Origin: Myxococcota bacterium
GTDB lineage: Bacteria; Myxococcota_A; UBA9160; UBA4427
NCBI GenBank assembly: GCA_041389495.1
Contig: JAWKRT010000001.1
Location: 1,550,001-1,614,000 of the forward strand
DNA: 64,000 nucleotides
Reading direction: 5' to 3'
Shown here: in pieces, positions 15,193-24,120 of the stretch
Position numbering within the stretch: position 1 is the first letter of the stretch
How the letters are laid out: each line of letters begins with the position of its first letter
Notes under the pieces: model-generated
What the model saw: the letters and a program-made list of their open reading frames with translations, nothing else
Database searches by the model: none
Told to the model about the DNA's origin: nothing
Program-made: the position numbers and the translations under genes

Positions 15193-16539
15193 ATGCTGCC
15201 GCGCGTGTCGGCTCCCGCGCCCGTCCCGCCGCCCGCGAACGCGTCGCGCCACGCCTGGCTCACGCTCGGGATTCTGATGGCGACGACCGCGCTCAACGTC
15301 GCGGACCGCAACCTGCTGAACATCCTGCTGCAGCCCGTGAAGGAGGCGTTCGACGCGACGGACACGCAGATGGGGCTGCTCGTCGGCACGTGGTTCGCGG
15401 TCGTGCACAACGTCGCCGTGCTCTTCGTCGGGCGGCTCGCCGACCGCGGCGACCGGCGCTCGCTCGTCGCGGCCGGGCTCTTCCTGTGGAGCGGGCTGAC
15501 GGCGCTGTCGGGCGCCGCGCAGAGCTACGCGCAGCTGCTCGTCGCGCGCATGGGCGTGAGCGCGACCGAGAGCGCGGGCAGTGCGCCCGTGCACTCGCTG
15601 CTCGCCGACGCCTTCCCGCCGCACCAGCGCGCGACCGCGCTCGGGCTGATCTCGATCGGCGGCATCGTCGGGATCGCGCTCGGCATGGCGGTCGGCGGCG
15701 TCGTCGCGGCCGCGTGGGGGTGGCGCGCGGCCTTCCTCGTGTTCGGCGCGCCGGGGCTCGCGCTCGCGTTGGTGGTGCGCGCGGTCGTGCGCGAGCCCGC
15801 GCGCGGCGCGGCGGACGGGATCGCGGCCGGCGCGTCGGCACCGCCGCTGCGCGCGACGGCCGCCTACCTGTTCGGCAGCCGGACGTACGTGCACGTCGTG
15901 CTGAGCGCCGGCTTCCACGCGTTCGCGAGCATCGGCACGGCGTCGTGGTACCCGGCCTACCTCGGGCGCGTGCACGGGCTCGACCTCGCGACGACGGGCG
16001 TCGCCTACGCCGTCGTCGGGCCGCTGCTCTCCGGCATCGGCGCTTTCGTCGGCGGCCGCCTCGCCGATCGCGCCGGCGCGCGCGACGTGCGCGCCTACAT
16101 GCGCATCCCGGCGTGGAGCGCGGTGCTGTCGGTGCCGTCGACGCTCGCGTTCGTGCTCTGGCCGGCGGGCTCGACCTTCGCGCTCGGCGACCGCGAGCTC
16201 CCCGTCGCCCTGCTCGTGCTGATGCCCGCGTCGTTCCTCGGCGGCATGTGGAACGGGCCGACGCTCGCCGCCGTGCTCGGCATCGCGCGGCCCCGCATGC
16301 GCGCGCTCGCGTCGGGCCTCACGACGGGGACGTACAACCTCGTGGGCCTCGGTCTCGGCCCGCTGCTCGTGGGCGCGCTGAGCGACGCGCTCGCGCCGAC
16401 GCACGGCGTCGCATCGCTGCGCATCGCGCTGCTCGTCGTCGCCCTCGCGCACCTCTGGGGCTCGCTCCACAACGCGCTCGCGGCGCGCACGCTCGCGCGC
16501 GCGCTCGCGGACGCGCGAGCCGGGCCGGGCGCGGCTTGA
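15193..16539 (+). CDS. MFS transporter, spinster-like
   Basis: This 448-residue major facilitator permease has about twelve hydrophobic segments. After a proline-rich tail the first helix holds LNVADRNLLNILLQPVKEAF, typical of spinster/4-hydroxybenzoate-type carriers. The loop 2-3 motif is FVGRLADRGDRRSL, and a second copy in the C-terminal half reads GGRLADRAGARD. Substrate is unknown; relatives are annotated for sphingolipids, aromatic acids or drugs. The start is the ATG at 15193, 65 bases after the fusion gene stop, which suggests read-through transcription. A weak hairpin follows the stop. Confidence 0.88.
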   Translation: MLPRVSAPAPVPPPANASRHAWLTLGILMATTALNVADRNLLNILLQPVKEAFDATDTQMGLLVGTWFAVVHNVAVLFVGRLADRGDRRSLVAAGLFLWSGLTALSGAAQSYAQLLVARMGVSATESAGSAPVHSLLADAFPPHQRATALGLISIGGIVGIALGMAVGGVVAAAWGWRAAFLVFGAPGLALALVVRAVVREPARGAADGIAAGASAPPLRATAAYLFGSRTYVHVVLSAGFHAFASIGTASWYPAYLGRVHGLDLATTGVAYAVVGPLLSGIGAFVGGRLADRAGARDVRAYMRIPAWSAVLSVPSTLAFVLWPAGSTFALGDRELPVALLVLMPASFLGGMWNGPTLAAVLGIARPRMRALASGLTTGTYNLVGLGLGPLLVGALSDALAPTHGVASLRIALLVVALAHLWGSLHNALAARTLARALADARAGPGAA

Positions 16540-16561
16540 CACGGGCGACGCGACCGGCGGA

Positions 16562-16579
16562 GCATCGGCCCGCCGATGC
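16562..16579 (+). terminator. Short hairpin after the MFS gene
   Basis: GCATCGG (16562-16568) and CCGATGC (16573-16579) pair around CCCG, 22 bases after the stop. No T tract follows, so it is only a possible terminator. Confidence 0.25.
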
Positions 16580-16671
16580 GCCGCGCGCGCCGATCGGAGT
16601 GCCGATGCAACGTCCGCCCCGAATCCGCACCGCCGGGTCGCGAGCGCGGCCCGTCCGCGGGGCCGCCTAGC

Positions 16672-17481
16672 ATGTCCGCGCCGCGAGGCCGCCGCGACTG
16701 GCGCGGGCGCGGTGTCGTCGTCACCGGCGCGTCGAGCGGAATCGGCGAGGCGCTCGCGCGCAGGCTCGGCCGCGAGGGCGCGCGCCTCGCGCTCGTCGCG
16801 CGGCGCGAAGCCGAGCTCGCGCGCGTCGCCGACGCGATCGCGGCCGATGGCGGCCCCGCGCCCTGCGTCCTCCCGTGCGACTTCGCGGACCCTTCCGCCG
16901 CCGCCGAGGCCGGACGGGCCGCGGAGGCCCGCCTCGCGCCGGGCGGTGTCGAGCTGCTCGTGAACAACGCCGGCTACGGCGGCCACCGACGCGCGGTCGA
17001 CTGGCCGCTCGACGACGTCGCGCGCATGACGACGGTGAACTACGTCTCGAGCGTCGCGATCACGCAGGCCGTGTTGCCCGCGATGCTCGCGCGCGGCCGC
17101 GGCGACGTCGTGTTCGTCGCGTCGGTCGCGGGCAAGGTCGCGACGCCGCTCGAGGCCCCGTACGCGGCGACCAAGGCCGCGATGCTGGCGTTCGCCGAGG
17201 CGCTGTCGTGCGAGGTCGAGGACGCCGGCGTCCACGTGCTGAACGTCTGTCCCGGCGTGATCGACACGCCCTTCTTCGGGGAGGACGACCTCGCCGCGAT
17301 GCCGGCCGTCGCGAAGCGCGGGATGGTGCCGGTCGACGGGCTCGTCGACGCGGTGCTCGACGCGCTCGCACGCGGGCGGCGCGAGATCACGCATCCGCGC
17401 GCGATCGCCTCGGCGTATCCCGTGAAGGCGATCGCGCCAGGCTGGTTCCGGCGCAACGTGAAGCGGACGACGCTCGGATGA
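16672..17481 (+). CDS. Short-chain dehydrogenase/reductase
   Basis: This 269-residue classical SDR oxidises or reduces an alcohol/ketone with NAD(P). Motifs: cofactor loop VTGASSGIGEAL near 18-29, NNAG near 98, catalytic Ser in VASVAGK, and YAATK near 162-166. An arginine after the first glycine region (VARREAE) suggests NADP preference. ATG 16672 is preferred; the frame opens 32 codons upstream but that part is Arg-rich and unlike the family. Its TGA overlaps the ATG of the desaturase gene by 4 bases, so it begins a three-gene operon (SDR, sterol-desaturase family, SDR) that may act on one lipid substrate. Confidence 0.88.
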   Translation: MSAPRGRRDWRGRGVVVTGASSGIGEALARRLGREGARLALVARREAELARVADAIAADGGPAPCVLPCDFADPSAAAEAGRAAEARLAPGGVELLVNNAGYGGHRRAVDWPLDDVARMTTVNYVSSVAITQAVLPAMLARGRGDVVFVASVAGKVATPLEAPYAATKAAMLAFAEALSCEVEDAGVHVLNVCPGVIDTPFFGEDDLAAMPAVAKRGMVPVDGLVDAVLDALARGRREITHPRAIASAYPVKAIAPGWFRRNVKRTTLG

Positions 17482-18422
17482 CGGAGTCGCTCGCGGCGCG
17501 CGCGGTGAGGCTGGGCGCGTATCCGTGCGTGCTGCTCGCGAGCGTCGGCGGTGCGGCGGCCTGGATCGCGTCGGGCGGCGAGCCCGACGTGGCGACGACC
17601 GCCGTCGGCTTCGGCCTCGTCCCGGTGTGCTTCGCGCTCGAACGCGCGTTCCCCGCGTCGCCGCGCTGGCGTTCCGACCCGCGCGAGATGGGCGCCGATG
17701 CGCTCCACATGGTCCTCAGCAACGCGGTTCCGATGGCGCTCCTGCGCGCGCTCCTGCTCGGCGCGCTGGTGGCGGCCACGGCGCCGATCGCGGAGCGCTT
17801 CGGCGCCGGGCTCTGGCCCGCGCACGCGTCGCTCGGCGCGCAGTTCGCACTCGCGCTCGGGCTCGCCGAGCTCGTCAACTACGCGCTCCACCGCGCCTAC
17901 CACGAGACGCGCCTCTGGCCGCTGCACGCCGTGCACCACTGCTCGCCGCGGATGTACTTCGGGATCTCGGTCCGCAAGCACCCGCTGCAGGCGCTGCTCA
18001 CGTACGGCGGGCGCTTCTCCGTGCTCTGGGGGCTCGGCGCGACGCCGCAGGCGCTCGCGATGTACGCGGTCTTCGTCTCGGCGAACTCCTACCTCCAGCA
18101 CGCGAACGTGCGCATGACGACGGGCCCGCTCGGTCTCCTGCTCGCGACGCCCGAGCTCCACCGCGAGCACCACGCGAAGCCGATCGAGCGGCACGACCGC
18201 AACTACGGCGATTCGCTGATCGTCTTCGACCGCCTGTTCGGCACGTTCCGCGCGCCCGAGCCGTCGGGCGTCCCGTCGGACGACATCGGTCTGCCGGGGA
18301 TCGAGGTGCCGCAGACGTTCGCCGCGCACTGGCGGCTGCCCTTCGCGTGGCGGAGGCTCCACGCCGAGGCGAGCGGCGCATCGCCCGGCGCCGGCGTGCC
18401 CGCCCCCGCGGAGCGACGTTAG
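17478..18422 (+). CDS. Fatty acid hydroxylase / sterol desaturase family membrane protein
   Basis: A 314-residue integral membrane di-iron oxygenase of the ERG3/FA-hydroxylase superfamily, which hydroxylates or desaturates lipids with O2. About four hydrophobic segments lie at 15-50, 75-105 and 120-200. The histidine clusters that bind the iron pair are visible: HRAYH near 138-142, HAVHH near 153-157 and the final ELHREHH near 232-238. Overlaps at both ends (ATGA with the upstream SDR, adjacent to the downstream SDR) mark an operon. Substrate cannot be told; hopanoid, carotenoid, alkylglycerol or fatty-acid modification are all known for relatives. Confidence 0.88.
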   Translation: MTESLAARAVRLGAYPCVLLASVGGAAAWIASGGEPDVATTAVGFGLVPVCFALERAFPASPRWRSDPREMGADALHMVLSNAVPMALLRALLLGALVAATAPIAERFGAGLWPAHASLGAQFALALGLAELVNYALHRAYHETRLWPLHAVHHCSPRMYFGISVRKHPLQALLTYGGRFSVLWGLGATPQALAMYAVFVSANSYLQHANVRMTTGPLGLLLATPELHREHHAKPIERHDRNYGDSLIVFDRLFGTFRAPEPSGVPSDDIGLPGIEVPQTFAAHWRLPFAWRRLHAEASGASPGAGVPAPAERR

Positions 18423-19265
18423 GTGCGCGCGGAAGGGGTCGCGTGGGTGACGGGCGCGGGGCGGGGCCTCGGCCGTGCGGTCGCGCTCGCGCTCGCGGCG
18501 CGCGGCTTCGACGTGCTCGCGACGATGCGCGACCCGGCCGCCGGCGCGGCGCTCCCGGCCGAAGCGGCGCGGCAGGGCGGCCGCCTGCGCGTGGCGCGCT
18601 ACGACGTCGAGGCGCCCGGCGATTTCGCGCCGCCGGCCGGGCTGCGCGTCCTCGTCAACAACGCGGGCATCGAGTGCGCGAACGAGCCCGTCGAGCACCA
18701 GCCGCCCGACGACGGGCGCCGCGTCTTCGAGACGAACTTCTTCGGGCTCGTCGAGGCGACGCGGCGCGCCATCCCCGCGCTGCGCGCCGCCGGCGGCGGT
18801 GTCGTCTGCAACGTGACGTCGTCGTCGCTGCTCGCGCCCGTTCCGTTCTACGCCGTGTACCGCGCGAGCAAGGCCGCCGTGTCGGCGTTCGGCGAGACGC
18901 TCGCGACCGAGCTCGCGCCCTTCGGCATCCGCGTCGTCGAGGTGCTGCCGGGCCCGATCGAGACCGACATGCTCGCGGCCGCGTCGACGCGAGCGCCGGA
19001 GGCCTCGGCGCGCGCGGCCTACGCGCCGATGGCCGAGCGACACCGGGCGGGGCAGCGCGCGGTCGAGGGCCGCGCGACGCCGGCCGCCGAGGCGGCCGCG
19101 CGCATCGCGGACGCCGTGCTCGACGATGCGTCGCCGCTGCGCGTGGCGTGCGACCCGGTCGGCGAGCAGCTGCTGCGCGCGTGGCGCGCGAAGAGCGACG
19201 AGGAGCACCGGCGCGCGATGGCGCCCGCGTGGGGCACGACGGCGCCCGAGCGGCGCGACGACTAA
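18423..19265 (+). CDS. Short-chain dehydrogenase/reductase
   Basis: A 280-residue SDR whose GTG start follows the desaturase stop directly (TAG GTG). Motifs: VTGAGRGLGRAV near 9-20, NNAG near 80, SSS near 136 and YRASK near 150. The VEVLPGPIETDM segment after the catalytic helix follows the classical pattern. It ends convergent to atuA, sharing four bases (CTAA) so that the two stop codons overlap. It is probably translated with the two upstream genes; substrate unknown. Confidence 0.85.
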   Translation: MRAEGVAWVTGAGRGLGRAVALALAARGFDVLATMRDPAAGAALPAEAARQGGRLRVARYDVEAPGDFAPPAGLRVLVNNAGIECANEPVEHQPPDDGRRVFETNFFGLVEATRRAIPALRAAGGGVVCNVTSSSLLAPVPFYAVYRASKAAVSAFGETLATELAPFGIRVVEVLPGPIETDMLAAASTRAPEASARAAYAPMAERHRAGQRAVEGRATPAAEAAARIADAVLDDASPLRVACDPVGEQLLRAWRAKSDEEHRRAMAPAWGTTAPERRDD

Positions 19266-21043
19266 CGAATGCCGGCCGCGCGCGCGAGCGCTTCCGGCAC
19301 GTCGACGACCTGGGCGCGCAGGAGCTCGCCGAGCCCCTTCGCCTGCGGGTCGATGCGCGTCGACGACGCGACGCCCTCGCCGAGCAGGCCGACCACCACG
19401 AAGTTCAGCGCGCGCAGGTTCGGGAACGCGTGGCGCTCGACGCGGAGCGCGCGCGTCTCCGGCAGGAGCGCGCGGAAGCCCTCCACCGTGAGCGCGCGCT
19501 CGAGCCAGGCGTAGGCCTCGTCACTGCGCGCCCAGACGCCGACGTTCGCGTTGCCGCCCTTGTCGCCCGAGCGCGCGCCGGCGAGGCGGCCGAGGGGGAG
19601 GGCGACGGTCGGGCCCTCCGGAGCGGCGGGAAGCGCGCGCGGCCGTGCGACGACCGGCTCGGCGAGTGCCGCCGCGGGCGCGAACGGAAGCTCGATCTCC
19701 CCGCCGTCGGGGTCGACGACGCGCGTCGCGACCTCGTGCGCGGGCACGAGCGCCGGCCAGTAGACGCCGAACTCGCGCGCGTCGGACGGGGGCGCCTGCG
19801 TGAAGAGGCCCGGCACGCTGCCGAGCAGCATCTCGGTCGCGCGGTTCGCGAACGCGCGGCCCGCGACGCGCGCGTCGCGCGACTTGACCGTCACGTGCAG
19901 GAACGAGACGGCGTCGGCCGTGGTCGACGCGCCGGGGTTCCCGCGCTCGAGCACGACGGCGACCTCGTCGAAGCGCTCGCGGCCGCCGACGCGCTCGAAG
20001 AGCGCGCGCTCGATCGCCGCGGCCTTCGCGTCGACGTCGAGGCCCGTGATGCCGAAGCTCACCGTGTTGCGGAAGCCGCCGACGTGGTTGATGCACACCT
20101 TGAGCTCGGACGGCCGCGGCTCGCCGCGCACGCCGCTGACGCGCACGCGGTCGGGCCCGTCGCTCGCGAGCTCGATCGTGTCGAAGCGCGCGACGACGTC
20201 GGGGTTCGCATAGCGAGGGCCGGCGATCTCGTAGAGGAGCTGCGCCGTCACGGTGTCGACCGAGACGAGGCCGTCGGTGCCGGGGTGCTTCGTGACGACG
20301 AAGCTCCCGTCCTCCGCGATCTCGGCGATCGGGAAGCCCGGGGCGACGAGCCGCGGCACCTCCTCGAAGAACGCGAAGTTGCCGCCGCAGGCCTGCGGCC
20401 CGCACTCGAGCACGTGGCCGGCGACGACGGCGGCGGCGAGGCGGTCCCAGTCGTCGTCGCGCCAGCCGAAGTGCCACGCGGCGGGGCCGACGACGAGCGA
20501 GGCGTCGGTGACGCGCGGGCACACGACGACGTCGGCGCCGCGCGCGAGCGCCGCCGCGATGCCCCACGCGCCGAGGTACGCGTTCGCGCTCACGGGCTCG
20601 ATGCCGGCCTCGGCGAGCGGCGTGCCGCGGTCGAGGTGGGCGAGCGCGTGGCCCTTCGCGAGGAGCTCGGGCAGGCGGGGCAGGAGGTCGTCGCCCTCGA
20701 CGTGCGCGACGCGCGGGGCGAGCCCGGCCGCGCGCGCCTGTGCGCGCAGCGCGTCGGCGAGCGCGCGCGGGGCGAGCCCGCCGGCGTTCACGACGATGCG
20801 CACCCCGCGCTCGAGCGCGGGGCCGAGCACGCCTTCCATCTGGCGCAGGAAGCTCGCCGCATAGCCCGTGCCGGGCTTGCGCTCGCGCGCCTTGTGCAGG
20901 ATCAGCATCGTGAGCTCGGCGAGGTAGTCGCCGGTCAGCACGTCGACGTCGCCGCCGTCGAGCATCGCGCGCGCGGCCTCGGGCACGTCGCCGTAGAAGC
21001 CCGACACGTTCGCGACGCGCAGCGGAGCGCGCGCGTCAGCCAT
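19262..21043 (-). CDS. atuA: Acyclic terpene utilisation protein AtuA (DUF1446)
   Basis: This 593-residue protein starts with the DUF1446/AtuA fold: VANVSGFYGDVPEAARAML, LTGDYLAELTMLIL, and GIRIVVNAGG-like VRIVVNAGGLAP. Central GGNFAFFEEVPRL, KVCINHVGGFRNTVSFGITGLD and a C-terminal domain with LGRLAGARSGDKGGNANVGVWAR complete it. In Pseudomonas, AtuA is required for growth on citronellol and geraniol, although its reaction is not established. Here it is the last gene of the operon; its ATG lies 8 bases inside the SDR gene. The carboxylase, dehydrogenase and hydratase partners upstream match the atu gene set. The C-terminal domain also occurs as a separate protein in other bacteria. Confidence 0.9.
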   Translation of the reverse strand: MADARAPLRVANVSGFYGDVPEAARAMLDGGDVDVLTGDYLAELTMLILHKARERKPGTGYAASFLRQMEGVLGPALERGVRIVVNAGGLAPRALADALRAQARAAGLAPRVAHVEGDDLLPRLPELLAKGHALAHLDRGTPLAEAGIEPVSANAYLGAWGIAAALARGADVVVCPRVTDASLVVGPAAWHFGWRDDDWDRLAAAVVAGHVLECGPQACGGNFAFFEEVPRLVAPGFPIAEIAEDGSFVVTKHPGTDGLVSVDTVTAQLLYEIAGPRYANPDVVARFDTIELASDGPDRVRVSGVRGEPRPSELKVCINHVGGFRNTVSFGITGLDVDAKAAAIERALFERVGGRERFDEVAVVLERGNPGASTTADAVSFLHVTVKSRDARVAGRAFANRATEMLLGSVPGLFTQAPPSDAREFGVYWPALVPAHEVATRVVDPDGGEIELPFAPAAALAEPVVARPRALPAAPEGPTVALPLGRLAGARSGDKGGNANVGVWARSDEAYAWLERALTVEGFRALLPETRALRVERHAFPNLRALNFVVVGLLGEGVASSTRIDPQAKGLGELLRAQVVDVPEALARAAGIR

Positions 21044-21899
21044 CGCCGCGCCCTTCGTCCGCGGCGCGCGTCCAGCCTTCGGGCCGCCCGGCCTGCCAGA
21101 GCTCGCCGTGCAGGTGGTGACCGCCGTCGACGGGCAGCACGACGCCGGTGACGAAGGGCGTCGACGGGGCGGCGAGGTAGACGACCGCGTCGGCGACGTC
21201 CTGCGCGACGCCGAGCGAGCCCGTCGGGTGCGCGGCGGCCATCTCGGCGCGCACCTCGGGCGCGTAGTGCTCGAGGCCGCGCGTGTCGATTCCGCCGGGC
21301 ATCACGCAGTTGACGCGGATGCCGAGCGGCGCCCACTCGACGGCGACGTTGCGCGACAGGTACGCGACGCCCGCGCGCGCGGCGACGGTGTGCGCGAGGC
21401 CGTACATGCCGCGCTCGTAGGGCGCGACGATGTTGACGATCGCGCCGGACGCACCGCGCGCGCGGAGGCGTCGCGCGGCGCGCTGCATCATCGTCCACGT
21501 CCCGTTCAGGTTCGTGTCGACGACGGCGCGGAAGCCCTTGTCGGAGAGGTCGATCGCGTGCTGCGGGAACTGCCCGCCCGCGTTGTTGACGAGCACGTCG
21601 ACGCCGCCCATCTCGGCGTCGAGCGCGTCGAAGAGCGCGTCGACGGCCTCGGGCTCGCGGATGTTGGTCGGCCGCGCGAAGCAGGCGTGCCCGAGCGACG
21701 CGAGCAGCGCGCGCGTCTCGTCGAGCGGCTCGGCGCGCCGCCCGCAGACGGCGACGCGCGCGCCGAGCTCGGCGGCCGCGAGCGCGATCGCCTGGCCGAT
21801 GCCCGTGCCGCCGCCCGAGACGAGGAGGCGCACGCCGTCGAGCAGCCCTGCGCGGAAGGGCGAGGGGCGTGCGAGCACGTCGTCGCGCCGCAGCGTCAC
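21036..21899 (-). CDS. SDR of the dienoyl/enoyl-CoA reductase type, atypical active site
   Basis: A 287-residue SDR. The cofactor loop is SGGGTGIGQAIALAAAELG, and NNAGGQFPQ follows at about 113. The usual YxxxK is not seen: the corresponding helix reads AHTVAARAGVAYLSRN, where 2,4-dienoyl-CoA and trans-enoyl-CoA reductases have AAKAGV, so the lysine is replaced by arginine. C-terminal IRVNCVMPGGIDT and TGVVLPVDGG are normal. GTG 21899 overlaps the carboxyltransferase stop (GTGA). In the atu context it could play the AtuB/AtuG role (reduction or oxidation of terpenoid intermediates). Activity with a missing Lys needs a test. Confidence 0.85.
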   Translation of the reverse strand: MTLRRDDVLARPSPFRAGLLDGVRLLVSGGGTGIGQAIALAAAELGARVAVCGRRAEPLDETRALLASLGHACFARPTNIREPEAVDALFDALDAEMGGVDVLVNNAGGQFPQHAIDLSDKGFRAVVDTNLNGTWTMMQRAARRLRARGASGAIVNIVAPYERGMYGLAHTVAARAGVAYLSRNVAVEWAPLGIRVNCVMPGGIDTRGLEHYAPEVRAEMAAAHPTGSLGVAQDVADAVVYLAAPSTPFVTGVVLPVDGGHHLHGELWQAGRPEGWTRAADEGRGDG

Positions 21900-23503
21900 A
21901 GCCGGAGCACTCCGTACGACGGCGCGCCGATCGGCGCGGAGAGCGACGCGTGCAGCGCGATGCCGAGCGCGTCGCGCGTGTCGACGGGGTCCAGGATGCC
22001 GTCGTCCCACAGGTGCGAGGTCGAGTAGTAGGCCGAGAGCTCGCGCGCGTAGCTCTCGAGAATGGGCCCGCGGATGGCCGCGACGTCCTCGGGGCCGAGC
22101 GTCGCGCCGCTGCGCTCGAGCTGGCGGATCTTGACCTCGGCGAGCGTGTCCGCCGCCTGCTCGGCGCCCATCACGCCGATCTGGTGGTTGGGCCACGTGA
22201 ACAGGAAGCGCCCGTCGAACGCGCGCCCGCACATGCCGTAGTTCCCGGCGCCGAACGAGCCGTTCACCATCACGGTGAGCTTCGGCACCTCGCTGCAGGC
22301 CTGCACCATGATCATCTTCGCGCCGTCCTTGCAGATGCCGCGCTCCTCGGCGTCGCGGCCGACCATGAAGCCCGTGATGTTCTGCAGGAAGACGAGCGGC
22401 GTGCCGCTCTGGTTGCACAGCTCCATGAAGTGCGCGCCCTTGAGCGAGCTGTCGTTGAACAGCACGCCGTTGTTCGCGAGCACGCCGACCTTCATGCCCC
22501 AGAGCCACGCGTAGCCGCAGACGAGCGTCGTGCCGTAGTCGGGCTGGTACTCGTGGAAGAGGCTCCCGTCGACGATGCGCGCCACGACCTCGCGCATGTC
22601 GAACTGCACCTTGGGGTCGTCGGGCACGATGCCGTACAGCTCCTCGGGGTCGTACCAGGGCGGCTCCGGCTCGCGCCGCTGCACGGGCGCCTTCTCGCCG
22701 CGCGGCCACTGCGCGACGATCTCGCGCCCGAGCGCGATCGCCTCGGGCTCCGAGTCGGCCGCGTAGTCGGCGACGCCGCTCACGCGCGTGTGCAGGTCGG
22801 CGCCGCCGAGCGACTCGGCGTCGATCACCTCGCCCGTCGCCGCGCGCACGAGCGGCGGGCCGCCGAGGAAGATGCCGCCGTTGCCGCGCACCATGACCGA
22901 GTAGTCCGAGAGCGCCGGGATGTAGGCGCCGCCCGCCGTGCACTGGCCGAACACGAGCGAGAGCTGCGGCACGCGCAGCTTCGACAGCAGCGACTGGTTG
23001 CGGAAGATGCGACCGGCCGCATGGCGATCGGGAAACAGGTCGGCCTGCAGCGGCAGGAAGCCGCCCGCGCTGTCGCACATGTGAACGACCGGGAGGCGGT
23101 TCTCGAGCGCGATGTCGAGGCTGCGCACGATCTTCTTGACCGTGAGCGGATACCACGCGCCGCCCTTGACGCTCGGATCGTCCGCGCGCACGACGACCTC
23201 GCGTCCCGCGACGACGCCGATGCCGACGACGACGCTCGCCGCCTTCGCGTCGCCGCCGTACTCCGTGCACGCCGCGAGCGGCGAGAGCTCGAGGAAGGGC
23301 GTGCCGGGGTCGAGGAGCCGCGCGATGCGCTCGCGCACGGGGAGCTTGCCCTGGCGCGCGAGCCGCTCGACATCGCGCGCCGGGCGGTCCTCGCGCGCGG
23401 CGCGCTGGCGTTCGCGCAGCTCGGCGACACGCGCGCGCGCGGAAGCGTCGTAGCGCCGGAACGTCGCGCCGTTCGGATCGATGTGCGACTCGATGCGCCT
23501 CAT
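21896..23503 (-). CDS. atuC: Geranyl-CoA/methylcrotonyl-CoA carboxylase carboxyltransferase (AtuC-like)
   Basis: This 535-residue carboxyltransferase moves CO2 from biotin onto a 3-methyl-enoyl-CoA. Both crotonase-like halves are present: CDSAGGFLPLQ near 143 and CTAGGAYIPALSDY near 186 in the N-half, and FLQNITGFMVGRDAEE, GNYGMCGRAF and FTWPNHQIGVMG in the C-half. Where methylcrotonyl-CoA carboxylases have a bulky Phe in FPDRDHFGRIF, this protein has Ala (FPDRHAAGRIF, A163). A small residue at this place is, to my memory, what makes room for the geranyl chain. It is embedded between the biotin carrier and SDR genes with 4-base overlaps. Confidence 0.9.
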   Translation of the reverse strand: MRRIESHIDPNGATFRRYDASARARVAELRERQRAAREDRPARDVERLARQGKLPVRERIARLLDPGTPFLELSPLAACTEYGGDAKAASVVVGIGVVAGREVVVRADDPSVKGGAWYPLTVKKIVRSLDIALENRLPVVHMCDSAGGFLPLQADLFPDRHAAGRIFRNQSLLSKLRVPQLSLVFGQCTAGGAYIPALSDYSVMVRGNGGIFLGGPPLVRAATGEVIDAESLGGADLHTRVSGVADYAADSEPEAIALGREIVAQWPRGEKAPVQRREPEPPWYDPEELYGIVPDDPKVQFDMREVVARIVDGSLFHEYQPDYGTTLVCGYAWLWGMKVGVLANNGVLFNDSSLKGAHFMELCNQSGTPLVFLQNITGFMVGRDAEERGICKDGAKMIMVQACSEVPKLTVMVNGSFGAGNYGMCGRAFDGRFLFTWPNHQIGVMGAEQAADTLAEVKIRQLERSGATLGPEDVAAIRGPILESYARELSAYYSTSHLWDDGILDPVDTRDALGIALHASLSAPIGAPSYGVLRL

Positions 23504-24120
23504 CGGCTCCCTCCCGCGCGCGCGGCCGGGCCGCCCGCCGCCTCGCCTTCGCCCTCGCGCGCCACGGCGGCCCGTGCGTCCGCCGGCTCGATGCGCGCGA
23601 GCACCGCACCGCGCTCGAACGCGCTCCCGGGCTCGCACGGCAGGGCAGCGACGCGGCCGGCCACCTCGCTCGCGATGCGCGACTGCAGCTTCATGCTCTC
23701 GATCACGAGCAGCGCCTGCCCGGCGGCGACCGTCTCGCCCTCGCGCACGAGGTGCTCGACGACGACGCCCGGCATCGGCGCGAGCGCGGCGCCGCTGCCG
23801 CTGCGCGCGCGCGCCCGCGCGCGCAGCCGCTCGAGCTCGCTCTCGATGCGCACCGCGAACGCGCGGCCGCGCGCGTGCACGTGCACGACGTCGCCGTCGA
23901 CGAGCGCCACGACGCGCTCGCGCCGACCGTCGAGCTCGAGCACGAAATCGACGACGCCGGCGACGTCGCAGCCGCGCGCGGCCTCGGGCGCGACCGCGTC
24001 GCCCGGGGACAGCGCCGCCTCGCGCAGCGCGCCGTCGATCTCGAGCGCGATGCCGCCCGCGCGCGAAGGCCGCCCGACGACGCGCACGCTCGTTCCCGCG
24101 ACGTCGGCGAAGAACGTCAT
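23500..24120 (-). CDS. Biotin carrier subunit of the acyl-CoA carboxylase
   Basis: A 206-residue protein with a C-terminal biotinyl domain: MPGVVVEHLVREGETV, then the biotin attachment motif VIESMKLQS with K144, then EPGSAFERGAVLARI. The N-terminal 100 residues form the beta-rich BT region that links carrier and carboxyltransferase in the fused alpha subunits of methylcrotonyl- and geranyl-CoA carboxylases. In those enzymes biotin carboxylase, BT and carrier are one chain (AtuF, LiuD). Here they are split: this ORF's ATG overlaps the biotin carboxylase stop by 4 bases (ATGA). The 3' end overlaps the atuC start in the same way. Confidence 0.9.
   Translation of the reverse strand: MTFFADVAGTSVRVVGRPSRAGGIALEIDGALREAALSPGDAVAPEAARGCDVAGVVDFVLELDGRRERVVALVDGDVVHVHARGRAFAVRIESELERLRARARARSGSGAALAPMPGVVVEHLVREGETVAAGQALLVIESMKLQSRIASEVAGRVAALPCEPGSAFERGAVLARIEPADARAAVAREGEGEAAGGPAARAGGSR

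Noticed and set aside
17525..21151. A 1208-codon plus-strand frame
   Set aside because: Arg/Ala-rich shadow of the desaturase, SDR and atuA genes with no motifs; each has a better-supported gene in another frame.
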